Below are positions 1 to 6,842 of a stretch of DNA of 10,052 nt, in pieces. The notes beneath the pieces are model-generated. The model did no database searches, was not told where the DNA came from, and worked only from the letters and a program-made list of their open reading frames with translations. Within the stretch, counting starts at the first letter, position 1. Every line of letters begins with the position of its first letter. The translations under genes and the position numbers were made by a program. This DNA is from Candidatus Zixiibacteriota bacterium (GTDB lineage Bacteria; Zixibacteria; MSB-5A5; GN15; FEB-12). The stretch lies in NCBI GenBank assembly GCA_003641345.1, contig QNAD01000042.1, forward strand, positions 1-10,052, read 5' to 3'.

Positions 1-696
1 AAAATCATTAATTGATTGATTGTATAGCATCCCCGGCTTGACAGTCGGATTTATTGTTTCATAATTGGCACCATCATCAAAGGTAGCTCCTGAATATCTG
101 ATAACCCCCGATGTTATATCGGTAATCATCAAAGCCAGATTCATTTGTGGATTTATTTTGTATAATAATCCGGCATCAATTGTCAGCCCTTTACCTTTTT
201 CGGTCCCAAGGTCACGATAGATAATTTTTCCGGTAAGCCCAAAATCAATTTTGTTTTTTATTTTTCCTGAGATTGATGCCGCCAGTAAATAATCACCATG
301 AGAAACTTCGTCTATCACATAAGGTCGATTGTTCAAGTCAAGTGATGTTATTTTAATTCCTCCCCCACCCAAATAATAAAAATAGAACCCAAATGATTTT
401 ATAAGATTATTCTTTTTATCACGGGCATCAATATATGCCAGATAATCATGATTAAGAAGAGCACCGAAAGTTTCAGCATGCATCGCACCGGCAATTCTTG
501 AATTTAGATAATTCATTCCTGCCGGATTCCAATAAGCAGTAAAAGCATCAAAAGGCCCGGCTACTGCCGCTCCGCCCATCGCCAAAGACCGACCGCCAAC
601 ACCTAAAGAGAACGACTCACCGGCATATTTGGCTGAATAACCACAAGATGTCGCTATCAGTAAAAAAACAATTACATAAACAGAAAAATTTTTCAT
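1..696 (-). CDS. PorV/PorQ-like outer-membrane barrel protein, N-terminal part
   Basis: The reading frame is open from an ATG at 696 to the window edge: 232 codons, with the C-terminus missing. Residues 1 to about 21 form a hydrophobic signal peptide. A Cys at residue 18 (ATSC) is only a poor lipobox, so signal peptidase I cleavage after the GYSA stretch is the better guess. The mature start holds the pattern typical of the PorV/PorQ family: LGVGGRSLAMGGA, then AxxAYWNPAG around residues 45-60. Alternating glycine- and aromatic-rich beta-strand segments follow. Relatives are outer-membrane barrels, some of them associated with type IX secretion; here only the barrel family is supported, not a secretion role. 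No Shine-Dalgarno sequence precedes the ATG. The family call rests on motif recognition and the export signal; the exact subfamily is uncertain. Confidence 0.75.
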   Translation of the reverse strand, partial: MKNFSVYVIVFLLIATSCGYSAKYAGESFSLGVGGRSLAMGGAAVAGPFDAFTAYWNPAGMNYLNSRIAGAMHAETFGALLNHDYLAYIDARDKKNNLIKSFGFYFYYLGGGGIKITSLDLNNRPYVIDEVSHGDYLLAASISGKIKNKIDFGLTGKIIYRDLGTEKGKGLTIDAGLLYKINPQMNLALMITDITSGVIRYSGATFDDGANYETINPTVKPGMLYNQSINDF

Positions 697-706
697 TTAA
701 TCTAAT

Positions 707-735
707 ATATTACAGTCAAAATAAAATTGCTACAA
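707..735 (-). promoter_or_regulatory. Weak candidate promoter for the PorV/PorQ-like gene
   Basis: A TTGTAG box (730-735) and a TAATAT box (707-712) are 17 bases apart. The -10 box ends 10 bases before the ATG, so the leader would be only a few bases long, which agrees with the missing Shine-Dalgarno sequence. The boxes match the sigma70 consensus poorly (3/6 and 4/6) and the region is AT-rich, so this may be chance. Confidence 0.25.
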
Positions 736-768
736 ACTATTTGGCATATAATTAAAACAGATAAATAT

Positions 769-797
769 AAAAAAAGCGGAAGTTGAAAAACTCCCGC
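769..797 (-). terminator. Intrinsic terminator of the HMA-protein gene
   Basis: Read on the minus strand, arm GCGGGAGTT (789-797), loop TTTC and arm AACTTCCGC (776-784) form a 9-bp stem with one G-U pair. A run of seven T (775-769) follows. It begins 23 bases past the stop codon of the HMA gene. On the plus strand the G-U becomes an A-C mismatch, so it works best for the minus-strand gene. Confidence 0.85.
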
Positions 798-819
798 CTA
801 AAGTAATCTTTTTTATAGA

Positions 820-1380
820 TTAGTGACCACTACAAGCTTTTTTGCTTTTAGTAGTTTTCGATTTAGAAGGACAGGAAATGGCACAAGAAGCTCTTTCTTT
901 AGCAGTACAAGTTTTAGACATAGTTTCAGTGGTTGCGGTTTTTGCAACAATTGGAGTAATTTCAGCCTTGTATCCTTTATTAGTAATAGCTTTTGTTAAA
1001 GCCATCGAGATATCATTTCCTTTTTCAACAGCAACTAAAGCCATTGCATCTTTATGACTGACCTTGATAACTTTTTTTACACCATCAACACCACTTAAAG
1101 CAGTTGTAATGTCATTTTCACAACCGCCACAGGTCATACCTTTGACAGAAATTTTAGTCAATTGAAAGTTATCGCCTAATTCTTTACAGATTTTTTCACA
1201 TTCTTCTGGGGAAATTCCAAATTTTTCAGAACAAACTGCCTTATCCGCAGTTGAACATGATTTCGAAGCGGTTGTTTTAGTTGCATGAGCTTCCCCACAA
1301 TCAGGACCGGCAAATGAGAAAGCCGTTGCCAATGTCAACACAGCAATCAAGACAACACTGATGGTTAAAATTCTTTTCAC
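820..1380 (-). CDS. Exported cysteine-rich HMA-domain metal-binding protein
   Basis: The product has 186 residues. A signal peptide covers about residues 1-24, ending in FSFAG. A heavy-metal-associated domain covers about residues 73-141, with the metal-binding loop GMTCGGC (Cys84, Cys87). HMA domains bind soft metals such as Cu(I), Zn(II) or Hg(II) through this pair. It differs from plain MerP/CopZ-type proteins (about 70-90 residues) in having long cysteine-bearing flanks: Cys28, 42, 50, 61 and 65 before the domain, and 158, 166, 170 and 183 in a Lys/Ser/Thr-rich tail, giving 11 cysteines. Segment 50-65 has the pattern C-x10-C-x3-C around GISPEEC. The start is GTG at 1380, set by GGAG seven bases upstream. 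The gene stands alone with its own promoter and terminator. Divergent arsC suggests a metal or metalloid theme, but no transporter or regulator is next to it. The metal is not known. Confidence 0.85.
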   Translation of the reverse strand: MKRILTISVVLIAVLTLATAFSFAGPDCGEAHATKTTASKSCSTADKAVCSEKFGISPEECEKICKELGDNFQLTKISVKGMTCGGCENDITTALSGVDGVKKVIKVSHKDAMALVAVEKGNDISMALTKAITNKGYKAEITPIVAKTATTETMSKTCTAKERASCAISCPSKSKTTKSKKACSGH

Positions 1381-1424
1381 AAAATTACTCCTTCTTAAAT
1401 AATACTTAATTTGTCGCCTTTTTT

Positions 1425-1453
1425 AAGATAACCTATTTAATAGAATCAGTCAA
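1425..1453 (-). promoter_or_regulatory. Sigma70-like promoter of the HMA-protein gene
   Basis: TTGACT (1448-1453) and TATCTT (1425-1430) are separated by 17 bases. The predicted leader is about 40 bases and carries a strong GAAGGAG ribosome site before the GTG. The 17-base spacer is ordinary, unlike the 19-20-base spacers of MerR-activated promoters, so MerR-type control is not suggested. Confidence 0.6.
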
Positions 1454-1602
1454 ATAGTTCTTTAATAATATATCAATTAAAACCATGTTAACTTATTTTT
1501 TTGAATTATTAAACAAATTTAATCAGTCAGAAATCCCCAAATATATAATCTTTAAATTTACTTAAGTTGCTGATTATCATTAAGATAAGTAATTAATTCA
1601 GA

Positions 1603-1631
1603 TTGACTTAAACCAAGTTTCTTATTATTTA
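1603..1631 (+). promoter_or_regulatory. Candidate promoter of arsC
   Basis: TTGACT (1603-1608) is followed after 17 bases by TATTTA (1626-1631). The -35 box is good and the -10 box is weak (3/6). A TATAAA lies slightly further on. The leader would be about 75 bases. Confidence 0.35.
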
Positions 1632-1713
1632 TAAATTGGGACAAGCAAATAGATTTATTTGAATTTTTAATAGTAAATTCTGTTTTTAAAACTAAAGGAT
1701 GGTTCAGTACACA

Positions 1714-2121
1714 ATGAAAGTTTTAGTTTTATGTACCGGTAATTCCTGTCGGTCACAGATGGCTGAAGGATGGTTGCGATATTTCATGCATGATAATGAT
1801 ACGGTCCACTCTGCCGGGCTAATACCAAAAGGTCTGCATTCGCTGGCAATCAAGGTAATGAACGAAGCCGGAGTTGACATCTCGCATCATACTTCTGACT
1901 CAATAGATAAATTTATCAATGACAAATTTGATTTTATAATTACTGTTTGCGATAACGCCGCTGAGAACTGTCCTGTTTTTTCGGGTGGCGGCAAAAAAAT
2001 ACACATGCCGTTTGATGATCCTGATGCCGCTATAGGAACTGATGAAGAGATATTAAAAACCTTTCGCAGGGTGTGTGATGAAATCAAAATTAAAATGAAA
2101 AGCTGGTTGGATAGTTTATAG
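1714..2121 (+). CDS. arsC: Arsenate reductase, thioredoxin-coupled (low-molecular-weight phosphatase fold)
   Basis: The product has 135 residues, close to the 131 of the S. aureus pI258 enzyme. It reduces arsenate to arsenite in the cytoplasm so that arsenite can be exported. The phosphatase-type anion loop CTGNSCR (Cys7 to Arg13) sits at the N-terminus. Cys79 and Cys86, in VCDNAAENCP, have the same 7-residue spacing as the resolving pair Cys82/Cys89 of the thioredoxin-linked enzyme. PFDDP (residues 99-103) supplies the catalytic Asp. All three redox cysteines are present, so this is a true ArsC rather than a plain tyrosine phosphatase. The start at 1714 (MKVLVLC) is chosen by family alignment. 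The ATG at 1699 would add five residues but has AAAGG directly against it, too close for a ribosome site. From 1714 that AAAGGA is rather far away (14 bases). No arsR, arsB or acr3 is visible nearby. Confidence 0.93.
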   Translation: MKVLVLCTGNSCRSQMAEGWLRYFMHDNDTVHSAGLIPKGLHSLAIKVMNEAGVDISHHTSDSIDKFINDKFDFIITVCDNAAENCPVFSGGGKKIHMPFDDPDAAIGTDEEILKTFRRVCDEIKIKMKSWLDSL

Positions 2122-2122
2122 A

Positions 2123-2323
2123 TTACTTCTCAAACAGGCTGAACTGATGCCCCGCCCAGCTATGGCGGTCAATATTATAATGGTATTTATACTGGCATTC
2201 TCCTTTTTTGCATACTTTCGGACGTTTTTTTGACATATAATCAAATGTTTCTCCGCAAACTTCGCATACAGAAGATTTCCAGTTAATTTTTGGCAGGTTA
2301 ATTTTTTTCTTCTTATCAATCAT
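2123..2323 (-). CDS. Small four-cysteine (probable zinc-binding) protein, unknown function
   Basis: The product has 66 residues. The start is very basic (MIDKKKK). Four cysteines follow as C-x2-C (Cys20, Cys23) and C-x4-C (Cys38, Cys43), 14 residues apart, with His48 just after. This resembles a zinc ribbon or treble-clef knuckle. The tail is aromatic (RHSWAGHQFSLFEK). I do not recognise the family, and no catalytic motif is visible; binding to nucleic acid or ribosomes is only a guess from its size and charge. ATG at 2323 is supported by AGGTG five bases upstream. An overlapping frame starting at 2319 lacks the cysteine pattern and is dismissed. The stop codon lies one base from the stop of convergent arsC, so the two transcripts must overlap or end inside each other. 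Confidence 0.6.
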   Translation of the reverse strand: MIDKKKKINLPKINWKSSVCEVCGETFDYMSKKRPKVCKKGECQYKYHYNIDRHSWAGHQFSLFEK

Positions 2324-2355
2324 TGTTGCACCTAATCACCAATGTTGCGTGTGAG

Positions 2356-2400
2356 TGGTGAATCTTTAGATTCACCAAATACCATCGGATTTGAAAATCC
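2356..2400. repeat. Pair of adjacent palindromes (REP-like element or leader hairpins)
   Basis: The first palindrome has 10-base perfect arms, TGGTGAATCT (2356-2365) and AGATTCACCA (2368-2377), around TT. Nine bases later GGATTT (2387-2392) and AAATCC (2395-2400) form a second, 6-base palindrome around GA. Neither is followed by a T run on the minus strand, so they do not look like terminators. They lie upstream of the small four-cysteine gene, between it and its likely promoter. They may be an intergenic repeat of the REP/BIME kind or structures in that gene's leader. No second copy is in this window. Confidence 0.6.
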
Positions 2401-2421
2401 AACGGACACAATTTTAATGTT

Positions 2422-2451
2422 ATTATATTAAGAAAAAACATTGAGAATCAA
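2422..2451 (-). promoter_or_regulatory. Candidate promoter for the four-cysteine gene
   Basis: TTGATT (2446-2451, 4/6) and a perfect TATAAT (2422-2427) are 18 bases apart. Transcription would start near 2415, giving a leader of about 90 bases that includes both palindromes. The promoter sits just past the end of rqcP, so the small gene need not depend on the operon upstream. Confidence 0.45.
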
Positions 2452-2457
2452 CAAAAT

Positions 2458-2700
2458 TTAGTTTAACTCTTTAAAATATCTCTCACGGTCGGTTTTTGGT
2501 ACTGAACTTGTCGGTAGCATAAGGACCTCAACTGATTTCCCCTGTGTTCCTTTGATTTGAATAATATCTTTTTCTTTAACCTGATACGATGCCTTAACGC
2601 TTTTGCCATTAACATCAATCATTTTGCTGTCAGCCAATTTTTTAGCTATGGTACGGCGTTTAATAACGCCCACCGTTGAAAGATAATCATCAATACGCAT
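2458..2700 (-). CDS. rqcP: S4-domain RNA-binding protein of the RqcP/HslR family
   Basis: The product has 80 residues, essentially one S4 RNA-binding domain (residues 1 to about 60). It carries the recognisable family core MRIDDYL...IKRRTIAKKLADS...IDVNGKSVKAS..VKEKDII, close to B. subtilis RqcP (YabO, about 86 residues) and related to E. coli Hsp15. RqcP binds the 50S subunit carrying peptidyl-tRNA and helps RqcH add C-terminal alanine tails to stalled chains. Hsp15 recycles similar blocked 50S subunits. ATG at 2700 is 9 bases past the surA stop codon, with only AAAAAG as a ribosome site, so it is probably translated by coupling as the last gene of the parvulin operon. No rqcH is in view. 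RqcP rather than Hsp15 is inferred from the short length and lack of a basic tail extension. Confidence 0.85.
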   Translation of the reverse strand: MRIDDYLSTVGVIKRRTIAKKLADSKMIDVNGKSVKASYQVKEKDIIQIKGTQGKSVEVLMLPTSSVPKTDRERYFKELN

Positions 2701-2709
2701 CTTTTTAAA

Positions 2710-4002
2710 TCAGTCTAACCGATAATCTATATAGGTTTCTTCTTTAAGCTCGGCAATCCACTTATCAACCATATTGCCTGTTTTATCCTGTCGTGCAAGT
2801 TGTTTAATTTTATCAAAATCATTTTCGAGGTCGTATTTTTTTTCACCAGTATAATCGAGAAGTTTTAAAATATGAAAACCAGATGGCGTTTGTGCCGGAC
2901 CACGATAATCAATCGGCGTTTTCCAACCGCTAACGTAATCAACCAGTTCTGGTGGAACATCGCGGATAGATACCCAACCAAGCTCACCACCTTGAGGACG
3001 CGATGTATTATCTTCAGAATACTCTTTAGCAATCTTGGCAAAATCAGCTCCGCCTCTGATTTCAGTAAGAAGAGAGTCAGCCAGATTTTTAGTTTGCAAC
3101 GTATCTTCGGCTGTTGGAATAACCCCCAATAAAACATGACGCAACCAGCTTTTATCTTCTTTTTTACCTTCACATTTAATAATATGGTAACCAAACTGCG
3201 TTCGAATAACTCCGGAAATATCACCGACAGAGAGATTAAAAGCGGCTCGGGCAAATTCTTCAACAACATCCGTTTTAGAAATATACCCCAAATCTCCACC
3301 ATTAACACCTGCCCCAAAACTTGAGTACTGCGATGAAATAGTGGCAAAATCAGCACCATCAATTATCCGCTTACGTAAGTTCTGGGCAAGATTTTTCACA
3401 GAATCTTCGACAAAATCAGATGCTTTAACTGTAAACAGAATATGCGCCAATCTTATAGCTTCCGGTTGAACTGGAATAGAATCTTTAAATTCATTATAAA
3501 ATTCTTCGACTTCTTTTTTAGAGACCGAAACCGTATAAAGTTTTGATTGAATAAATCTTTGTTTCAGAAGCTGGTTCTCAATTTCTTTGCGATACCTTTT
3601 TTTTAAATTTCTGATTGTTAATCCCTCAGCCGCCAAAGCATTCAAAAACTCTTCATACGATGAAAAGTTACCGGAAATATTGGCAACCTGCTCATCAAGA
3701 GCCTGTTCAATTTCTTCCTGTCTAACCTGAACTAAAGTATCCTGACGTGCGGCAATTAAAAACAATTTGTCAGAAATCATCTGGTCTATAATTTTATCCT
3801 GAAGTTCTTCCAATTCTTTTTCAGAAGATATTTTCTGACCAGTCTGCAGAACATACATTTGTAATTGATTGGCAATCTCCGAAGCAAGAATAACTTCGCT
3901 ACCAACAACTACGGAAATTTTATCAACAACTTCCCTCTGCGAAAACACAGAAGAAGTCAGAATCAAAATTAAGACAATAAAGCAAAATAATATTTTTTTC
4001 AT
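2710..4002 (-). CDS. surA: SurA-type periplasmic chaperone and peptidyl-prolyl isomerase
   Basis: The product has 430 residues, almost the same as E. coli SurA (428). The signal peptide covers about 1-21, ending VFSQ. The SurA N-terminal chaperone region follows (about 24-175, beginning VVDKISVVVGSEVIL). Parvulin domain 1 spans about 184-278, with LAHILF, GGDLGYI and FGYHIIK. Parvulin domain 2 spans about 288-383, with RHVLLG, GGELGW and SGFHILK. A short C-terminal helix and strand (about 395-430) complete the chaperone core, as in SurA. It should carry unfolded outer-membrane barrel proteins through the periplasm to the BAM complex; both parvulin domains keep the usual motifs. ATG at 4002 has AAGGG 4 bases upstream, and that ribosome site overlaps the stop codon of the preceding lipoprotein gene, so the two are translationally linked. 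Confidence 0.92.
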   Translation of the reverse strand: MKKILFCFIVLILILTSSVFSQREVVDKISVVVGSEVILASEIANQLQMYVLQTGQKISSEKELEELQDKIIDQMISDKLFLIAARQDTLVQVRQEEIEQALDEQVANISGNFSSYEEFLNALAAEGLTIRNLKKRYRKEIENQLLKQRFIQSKLYTVSVSKKEVEEFYNEFKDSIPVQPEAIRLAHILFTVKASDFVEDSVKNLAQNLRKRIIDGADFATISSQYSSFGAGVNGGDLGYISKTDVVEEFARAAFNLSVGDISGVIRTQFGYHIIKCEGKKEDKSWLRHVLLGVIPTAEDTLQTKNLADSLLTEIRGGADFAKIAKEYSEDNTSRPQGGELGWVSIRDVPPELVDYVSGWKTPIDYRGPAQTPSGFHILKLLDYTGEKKYDLENDFDKIKQLARQDKTGNMVDKWIAELKEETYIDYRLD

Positions 4003-4008
4003 AATCCC

Positions 4009-5733
4009 TTAATTAGTCGATAATGTATCGGACTTATATTTCCCTTGATCAATAGTCCCGTACAACACATCATCATATATTTCAATATCCGTATTTTCTT
4101 TTCTTTCTTTTACCCAATCCACAAAAGTTTCACCTATTTGTTGACGAACAATAATCCCTTTTATTTCATTTTTTACAGTCAGGAAGTCTTTAATTTGTTC
4201 ATCTAATTTATCAACAACATAAAATATTGAATATTTGCCATGAGATACAACCGGACCGCCGATTTTGCCAATTTTGGTCTTACGAGCTAAGTCAAAAATT
4301 TCAGGAAACCATTTTCTTTCAATATAATCAAGATTTCCTTGTACCGGCCTTTTGCCCGGACGTTCAGTCAAGTCCATTGCTTTACTTTTGAATTTATCAA
4401 GACTGCGAATTTCTTTAGCTAATTTTTTAGCTTTTAATTCATCGCTGAGTAGAATTTCGTAAACATGTACTTTAGCCGGATCAGTAAATTTATCACTGTG
4501 TTCATCATAATATTGGCGAATCATACTATCGTCGGGCGGAAGCGGTTTTGGAATTGAGTCATTACGCATAATATCAGCCATACTTAATTCTTTGAACAAT
4601 CTAACTTTTCTCAAATATTCTTCATCTTTGTCCATACCTTCACGAATAGATTCGTAAGAAAGAAGGTCCAATCTTTTCAATTGGAAAATAACAGTTTTCA
4701 AAGAATCAAAATTATCGAAGTTAGGTTTCATTTTTGCTGGAATTTGTTTAGACATTTCCAGATATTCCTGAATAGTCATCTGACCACCATCCCAAGTAGC
4801 AAGCACTAATTCTTTTTCGTTGCGGTCTAATTGCTCAATATCGAAATCATTCCTTGGTAGAGTTTTTAATAATTCAGGTGGATATAGATATTCTCTTTTT
4901 TTGATAATATAATTACAGGTAGTAGTATCAACTGTTATTGGATATTTACTTTCAATTTCTTCATAATAAGCATTCATCAAGTCGAGTCTTTTCTTGTTGA
5001 TAATTTGTTGCTTCAATTCATTTTTCATCGACTCAAAATCAGTTCTTTTTTCATTGGTAGCCCTGTCAACCAGTTTGATAATATGATATCCAAAATTCGT
5101 TTTGACAGGAGGTGATATTTCACCCGGTTGCATAGCAAAAGCTGCATCTTGAAATTCTTTGACCATTGAGCCATAGAGGAAATAACCTAAATCTCCTTTA
5201 TTTCTTTTAACAGACGGATCAATTGAATACTCAAATGCTAACTTATCAAAATTCTCACCGCTTTTAATTCTTTCCAATAGAACATTAGCAGTGTCAAGAT
5301 TATCTACCAGAATATGCGATGCACGAATTTTTTCTGCAATTTTTTCCCAATGATCCCTGATCTCCGCATCGGTAACATCGGATTTATCAACCACTTTGCG
5401 TAAATATAAGACATCCAAAAGGAATTTATCTTTATTGGCAACAACAACCCTATTTAGTTCTTCAAGCTGGTCAATATTTTTTTCATAAGCGGCTTGAATT
5501 AACAATCGATTTACAATAATTGTGTCCAGGATTTCTTGTTTTTTCTGATATTCTTCTTCGGCATTGGTATAGGGATATCTAAGACCCTGAAAAACATCAT
5601 TTAATTCTTGTTCCGTAATTTCATAACCACCTACTTTAGCAACAACTTTGGAATCAGAACTTCCACATCCAACAGTTAGTAAAACAAATACTAATAGTAT
5701 ACCAGATAATAAGGTTACGTTAACTAATTTCAT
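4009..5733 (-). CDS. Parvulin-domain lipoprotein (PrsA/SurA-like foldase)
   Basis: The product has 574 residues. The N-terminal hydrophobic segment ends in LLTVGC, with Cys23 as the likely lipidated residue; the lipobox is slightly off consensus (Thr at -3). A SurA-type N-terminal region covers about 28-130. A good parvulin domain lies at about 137-224 (RASHILV, KGDLGYF, FGYHIIK). A long middle region of about 190 residues contains a second SurA_N-like stretch (DGGQMTIQEYL). A degenerate second parvulin domain lies at about 420-512 (VHVYEILL, GNLDYI, GKYSIFYV), lacking the usual SHIL and GFHI motifs. It is probably anchored in the inner or outer membrane and folds exported proteins together with the SurA encoded 6 bases downstream. 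ATG at 5733 has GGAGGA at good spacing. Its exact family name is uncertain; the layout looks like two SurA-like halves, perhaps from duplication. Confidence 0.85.
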   Translation of the reverse strand: MKLVNVTLLSGILLVFVLLTVGCGSSDSKVVAKVGGYEITEQELNDVFQGLRYPYTNAEEEYQKKQEILDTIIVNRLLIQAAYEKNIDQLEELNRVVVANKDKFLLDVLYLRKVVDKSDVTDAEIRDHWEKIAEKIRASHILVDNLDTANVLLERIKSGENFDKLAFEYSIDPSVKRNKGDLGYFLYGSMVKEFQDAAFAMQPGEISPPVKTNFGYHIIKLVDRATNEKRTDFESMKNELKQQIINKKRLDLMNAYYEEIESKYPITVDTTTCNYIIKKREYLYPPELLKTLPRNDFDIEQLDRNEKELVLATWDGGQMTIQEYLEMSKQIPAKMKPNFDNFDSLKTVIFQLKRLDLLSYESIREGMDKDEEYLRKVRLFKELSMADIMRNDSIPKPLPPDDSMIRQYYDEHSDKFTDPAKVHVYEILLSDELKAKKLAKEIRSLDKFKSKAMDLTERPGKRPVQGNLDYIERKWFPEIFDLARKTKIGKIGGPVVSHGKYSIFYVVDKLDEQIKDFLTVKNEIKGIIVRQQIGETFVDWVKERKENTDIEIYDDVLYGTIDQGKYKSDTLSTN

Positions 5734-5809
5734 TTATATTCCTCCAATTTTATCTATTTTACTGAACAAGTTATAGTTAGTTCCTAATATTATAACAAAT
5801 AAGGATACT

Positions 5810-5838
5810 ATTATAAGACAGGAATCAAATTATTCCAA
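5810..5838 (-). promoter_or_regulatory. Promoter of the parvulin-rqcP operon
   Basis: TTGGAA (5833-5838) and a perfect TATAAT (5810-5815) are 17 bases apart. A second TATAAT lies at 5789-5794 without a good -35 box. The leader would be about 70 bases and carries the GGAGGA site. This promoter lets the operon be expressed without hprK, whose stop codon is 26 bases upstream of the -35 box. No clear terminator follows hprK, so read-through from it is possible. Confidence 0.55.
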
Positions 5839-5863
5839 ATTGAATTTTATTAAAGATAGCTTA

Positions 5864-6835
5864 TTATTCGAAATCAGATTCCAGATAATCCATAGTTATT
5901 CTTTGGCGGCCAATCTTTTGAGATAATTTTTTTGTGAATTCAACTGCGGAATTTTCACCATAAACCTTTAGCATATGGTTCATAGCGATAACTTCGGAAA
6001 TAACAGTGATATTTTTACCGGGAGATATTGGAATTCTTACAATTGGAATAGAAACGCCCAATAAACTTGTTTTGTGGTCTTCAAGCCCCAACCGCTCATA
6101 ATTATCAGTATCGGACCAGTGGCAAAGAGAAACTTCTACTTCTATTCTTTTTTGCATTCTGATAGAACGAATACCAAATAACTCTTCAATATCAATAATC
6201 CCAATTCCTCTGATTTCCATATGATGACCCAAAAGCTCCGAGCCGCCACCAATTATCACATCCGAAGCGGTTCGAGTGACTTTTACCACATCATCGGCTA
6301 CAAGACGGTGTCCCCTTTCAACTAAATCCAAGGCAATTTCTGATTTCCCTATTCCGGATTTACCAGTATAAAGCAGACCAACACCATAAACATCAACCAA
6401 TGTACCGTGAGTGTTAATTGACGGAGCAAAATAATTATCTAAAAACGCAGAAAGCCGACTAGACAATTCAGTAGTATTTAGTCTCGTAGAAAAAATGGGG
6501 GTTTTAAAATTATCAGCCACCTGAATTAATTTCATCGGAGGCGTAATCCCCTTGGTAACAATTATCATTGGTACACCAAGTCCAAATAATACTTCCGCAA
6601 TATCATTTAGTTCCTGCTTATCCAACCGGCTTATAAAAGCCATCTCAGTTTCCCCAAGAACCTGAATTCTACGATTTGGGAATCTCTCCATAAAACCGGT
6701 TAACGCCAATCCCGGACGGTGTAATTCGGCATTAAATATTTCTTTTTTTAGCGCTTCCTCATTGCTGGAGAGAAGAGTTAGCTCAAGATCTTCATTACGA
6801 GTTTTGTATAGCTTATAAACAGTTAATTCATCCAT
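5864..6835 (-). CDS. hprK: HPr kinase/phosphorylase
   Basis: The product has 323 residues, the usual family length. The enzyme phosphorylates a regulatory serine on HPr (or an HPr-like protein) using ATP or pyrophosphate, and removes the phosphate with inorganic phosphate. An N-terminal domain (about 1-130) precedes the catalytic domain, which has the catalytic His in HG (His143), the P-loop GKSGIGKS (158-165), Asp-Asp at 181-182 after GHRLVA, the family signature MEIRGIGIIDI (206-216), and ISPGKN (270-275). All key residues are present, so it should be active. There is no ribosome site: an in-frame TAA sits 6 bases before the ATG. The promoter predicts a leaderless mRNA. HPr, rpoN, rapZ and other usual neighbours are absent here; in Gram-negative bacteria the enzyme often controls metabolism or envelope functions through an incomplete PTS, but the role in this organism cannot be read from the window. 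Confidence 0.96.
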   Translation of the reverse strand: MDELTVYKLYKTRNEDLELTLLSSNEEALKKEIFNAELHRPGLALTGFMERFPNRRIQVLGETEMAFISRLDKQELNDIAEVLFGLGVPMIIVTKGITPPMKLIQVADNFKTPIFSTRLNTTELSSRLSAFLDNYFAPSINTHGTLVDVYGVGLLYTGKSGIGKSEIALDLVERGHRLVADDVVKVTRTASDVIIGGGSELLGHHMEIRGIGIIDIEELFGIRSIRMQKRIEVEVSLCHWSDTDNYERLGLEDHKTSLLGVSIPIVRIPISPGKNITVISEVIAMNHMLKVYGENSAVEFTKKLSQKIGRQRITMDYLESDFE

Positions 6836-6842
6836 AGGTTAA

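Larger units (their letters stand above)
1381..1713. other. Divergent intergenic region between the HMA gene and arsC
   Basis: This 333-base AT-rich spacer carries a promoter toward each flanking gene. A short inverted repeat (TTATC and GATAA, 5-base spacing) lies near 1575-1590; it could be an operator or chance. A minus-strand frame from about 1710 to a TAA at 1558-1560 stays open for about 50 codons, but has no ATG and no ribosome site. I see no ArsR-like gene, RNA gene or strong terminator here. Confidence 0.5.

Noticed and set aside
842..1057. Plus-strand frame opposite the HMA gene
   Set aside because: It is the complement of a well-supported gene with signal peptide, HMA motif, promoter and terminator, and has no support of its own.
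1558..1710. Minus-strand frame of about 50 codons in the spacer before arsC, with a protein-like composition near its end
   Set aside because: It has no ATG, no ribosome site and overlaps the start of arsC. Upstream in the same frame are stop codons. It is most likely chance in AT-rich DNA, or at best a remnant.
2116..2319. Alternative minus-strand frame overlapping the four-cysteine gene
   Set aside because: It lacks the spaced cysteine pairs and runs past the arsC stop codon. The frame starting at 2323 has the better ribosome-site spacing.
2865..3362. Out-of-frame readings within surA on both strands
   Set aside because: They are shadows of the 430-residue SurA frame, which has complete domain content.
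5821..5836. Small hairpin GGAAT/ATTCC after hprK as a possible terminator
   Set aside because: The stem has 5 weak base pairs and no T run on the minus strand. It overlaps the operon promoter instead.
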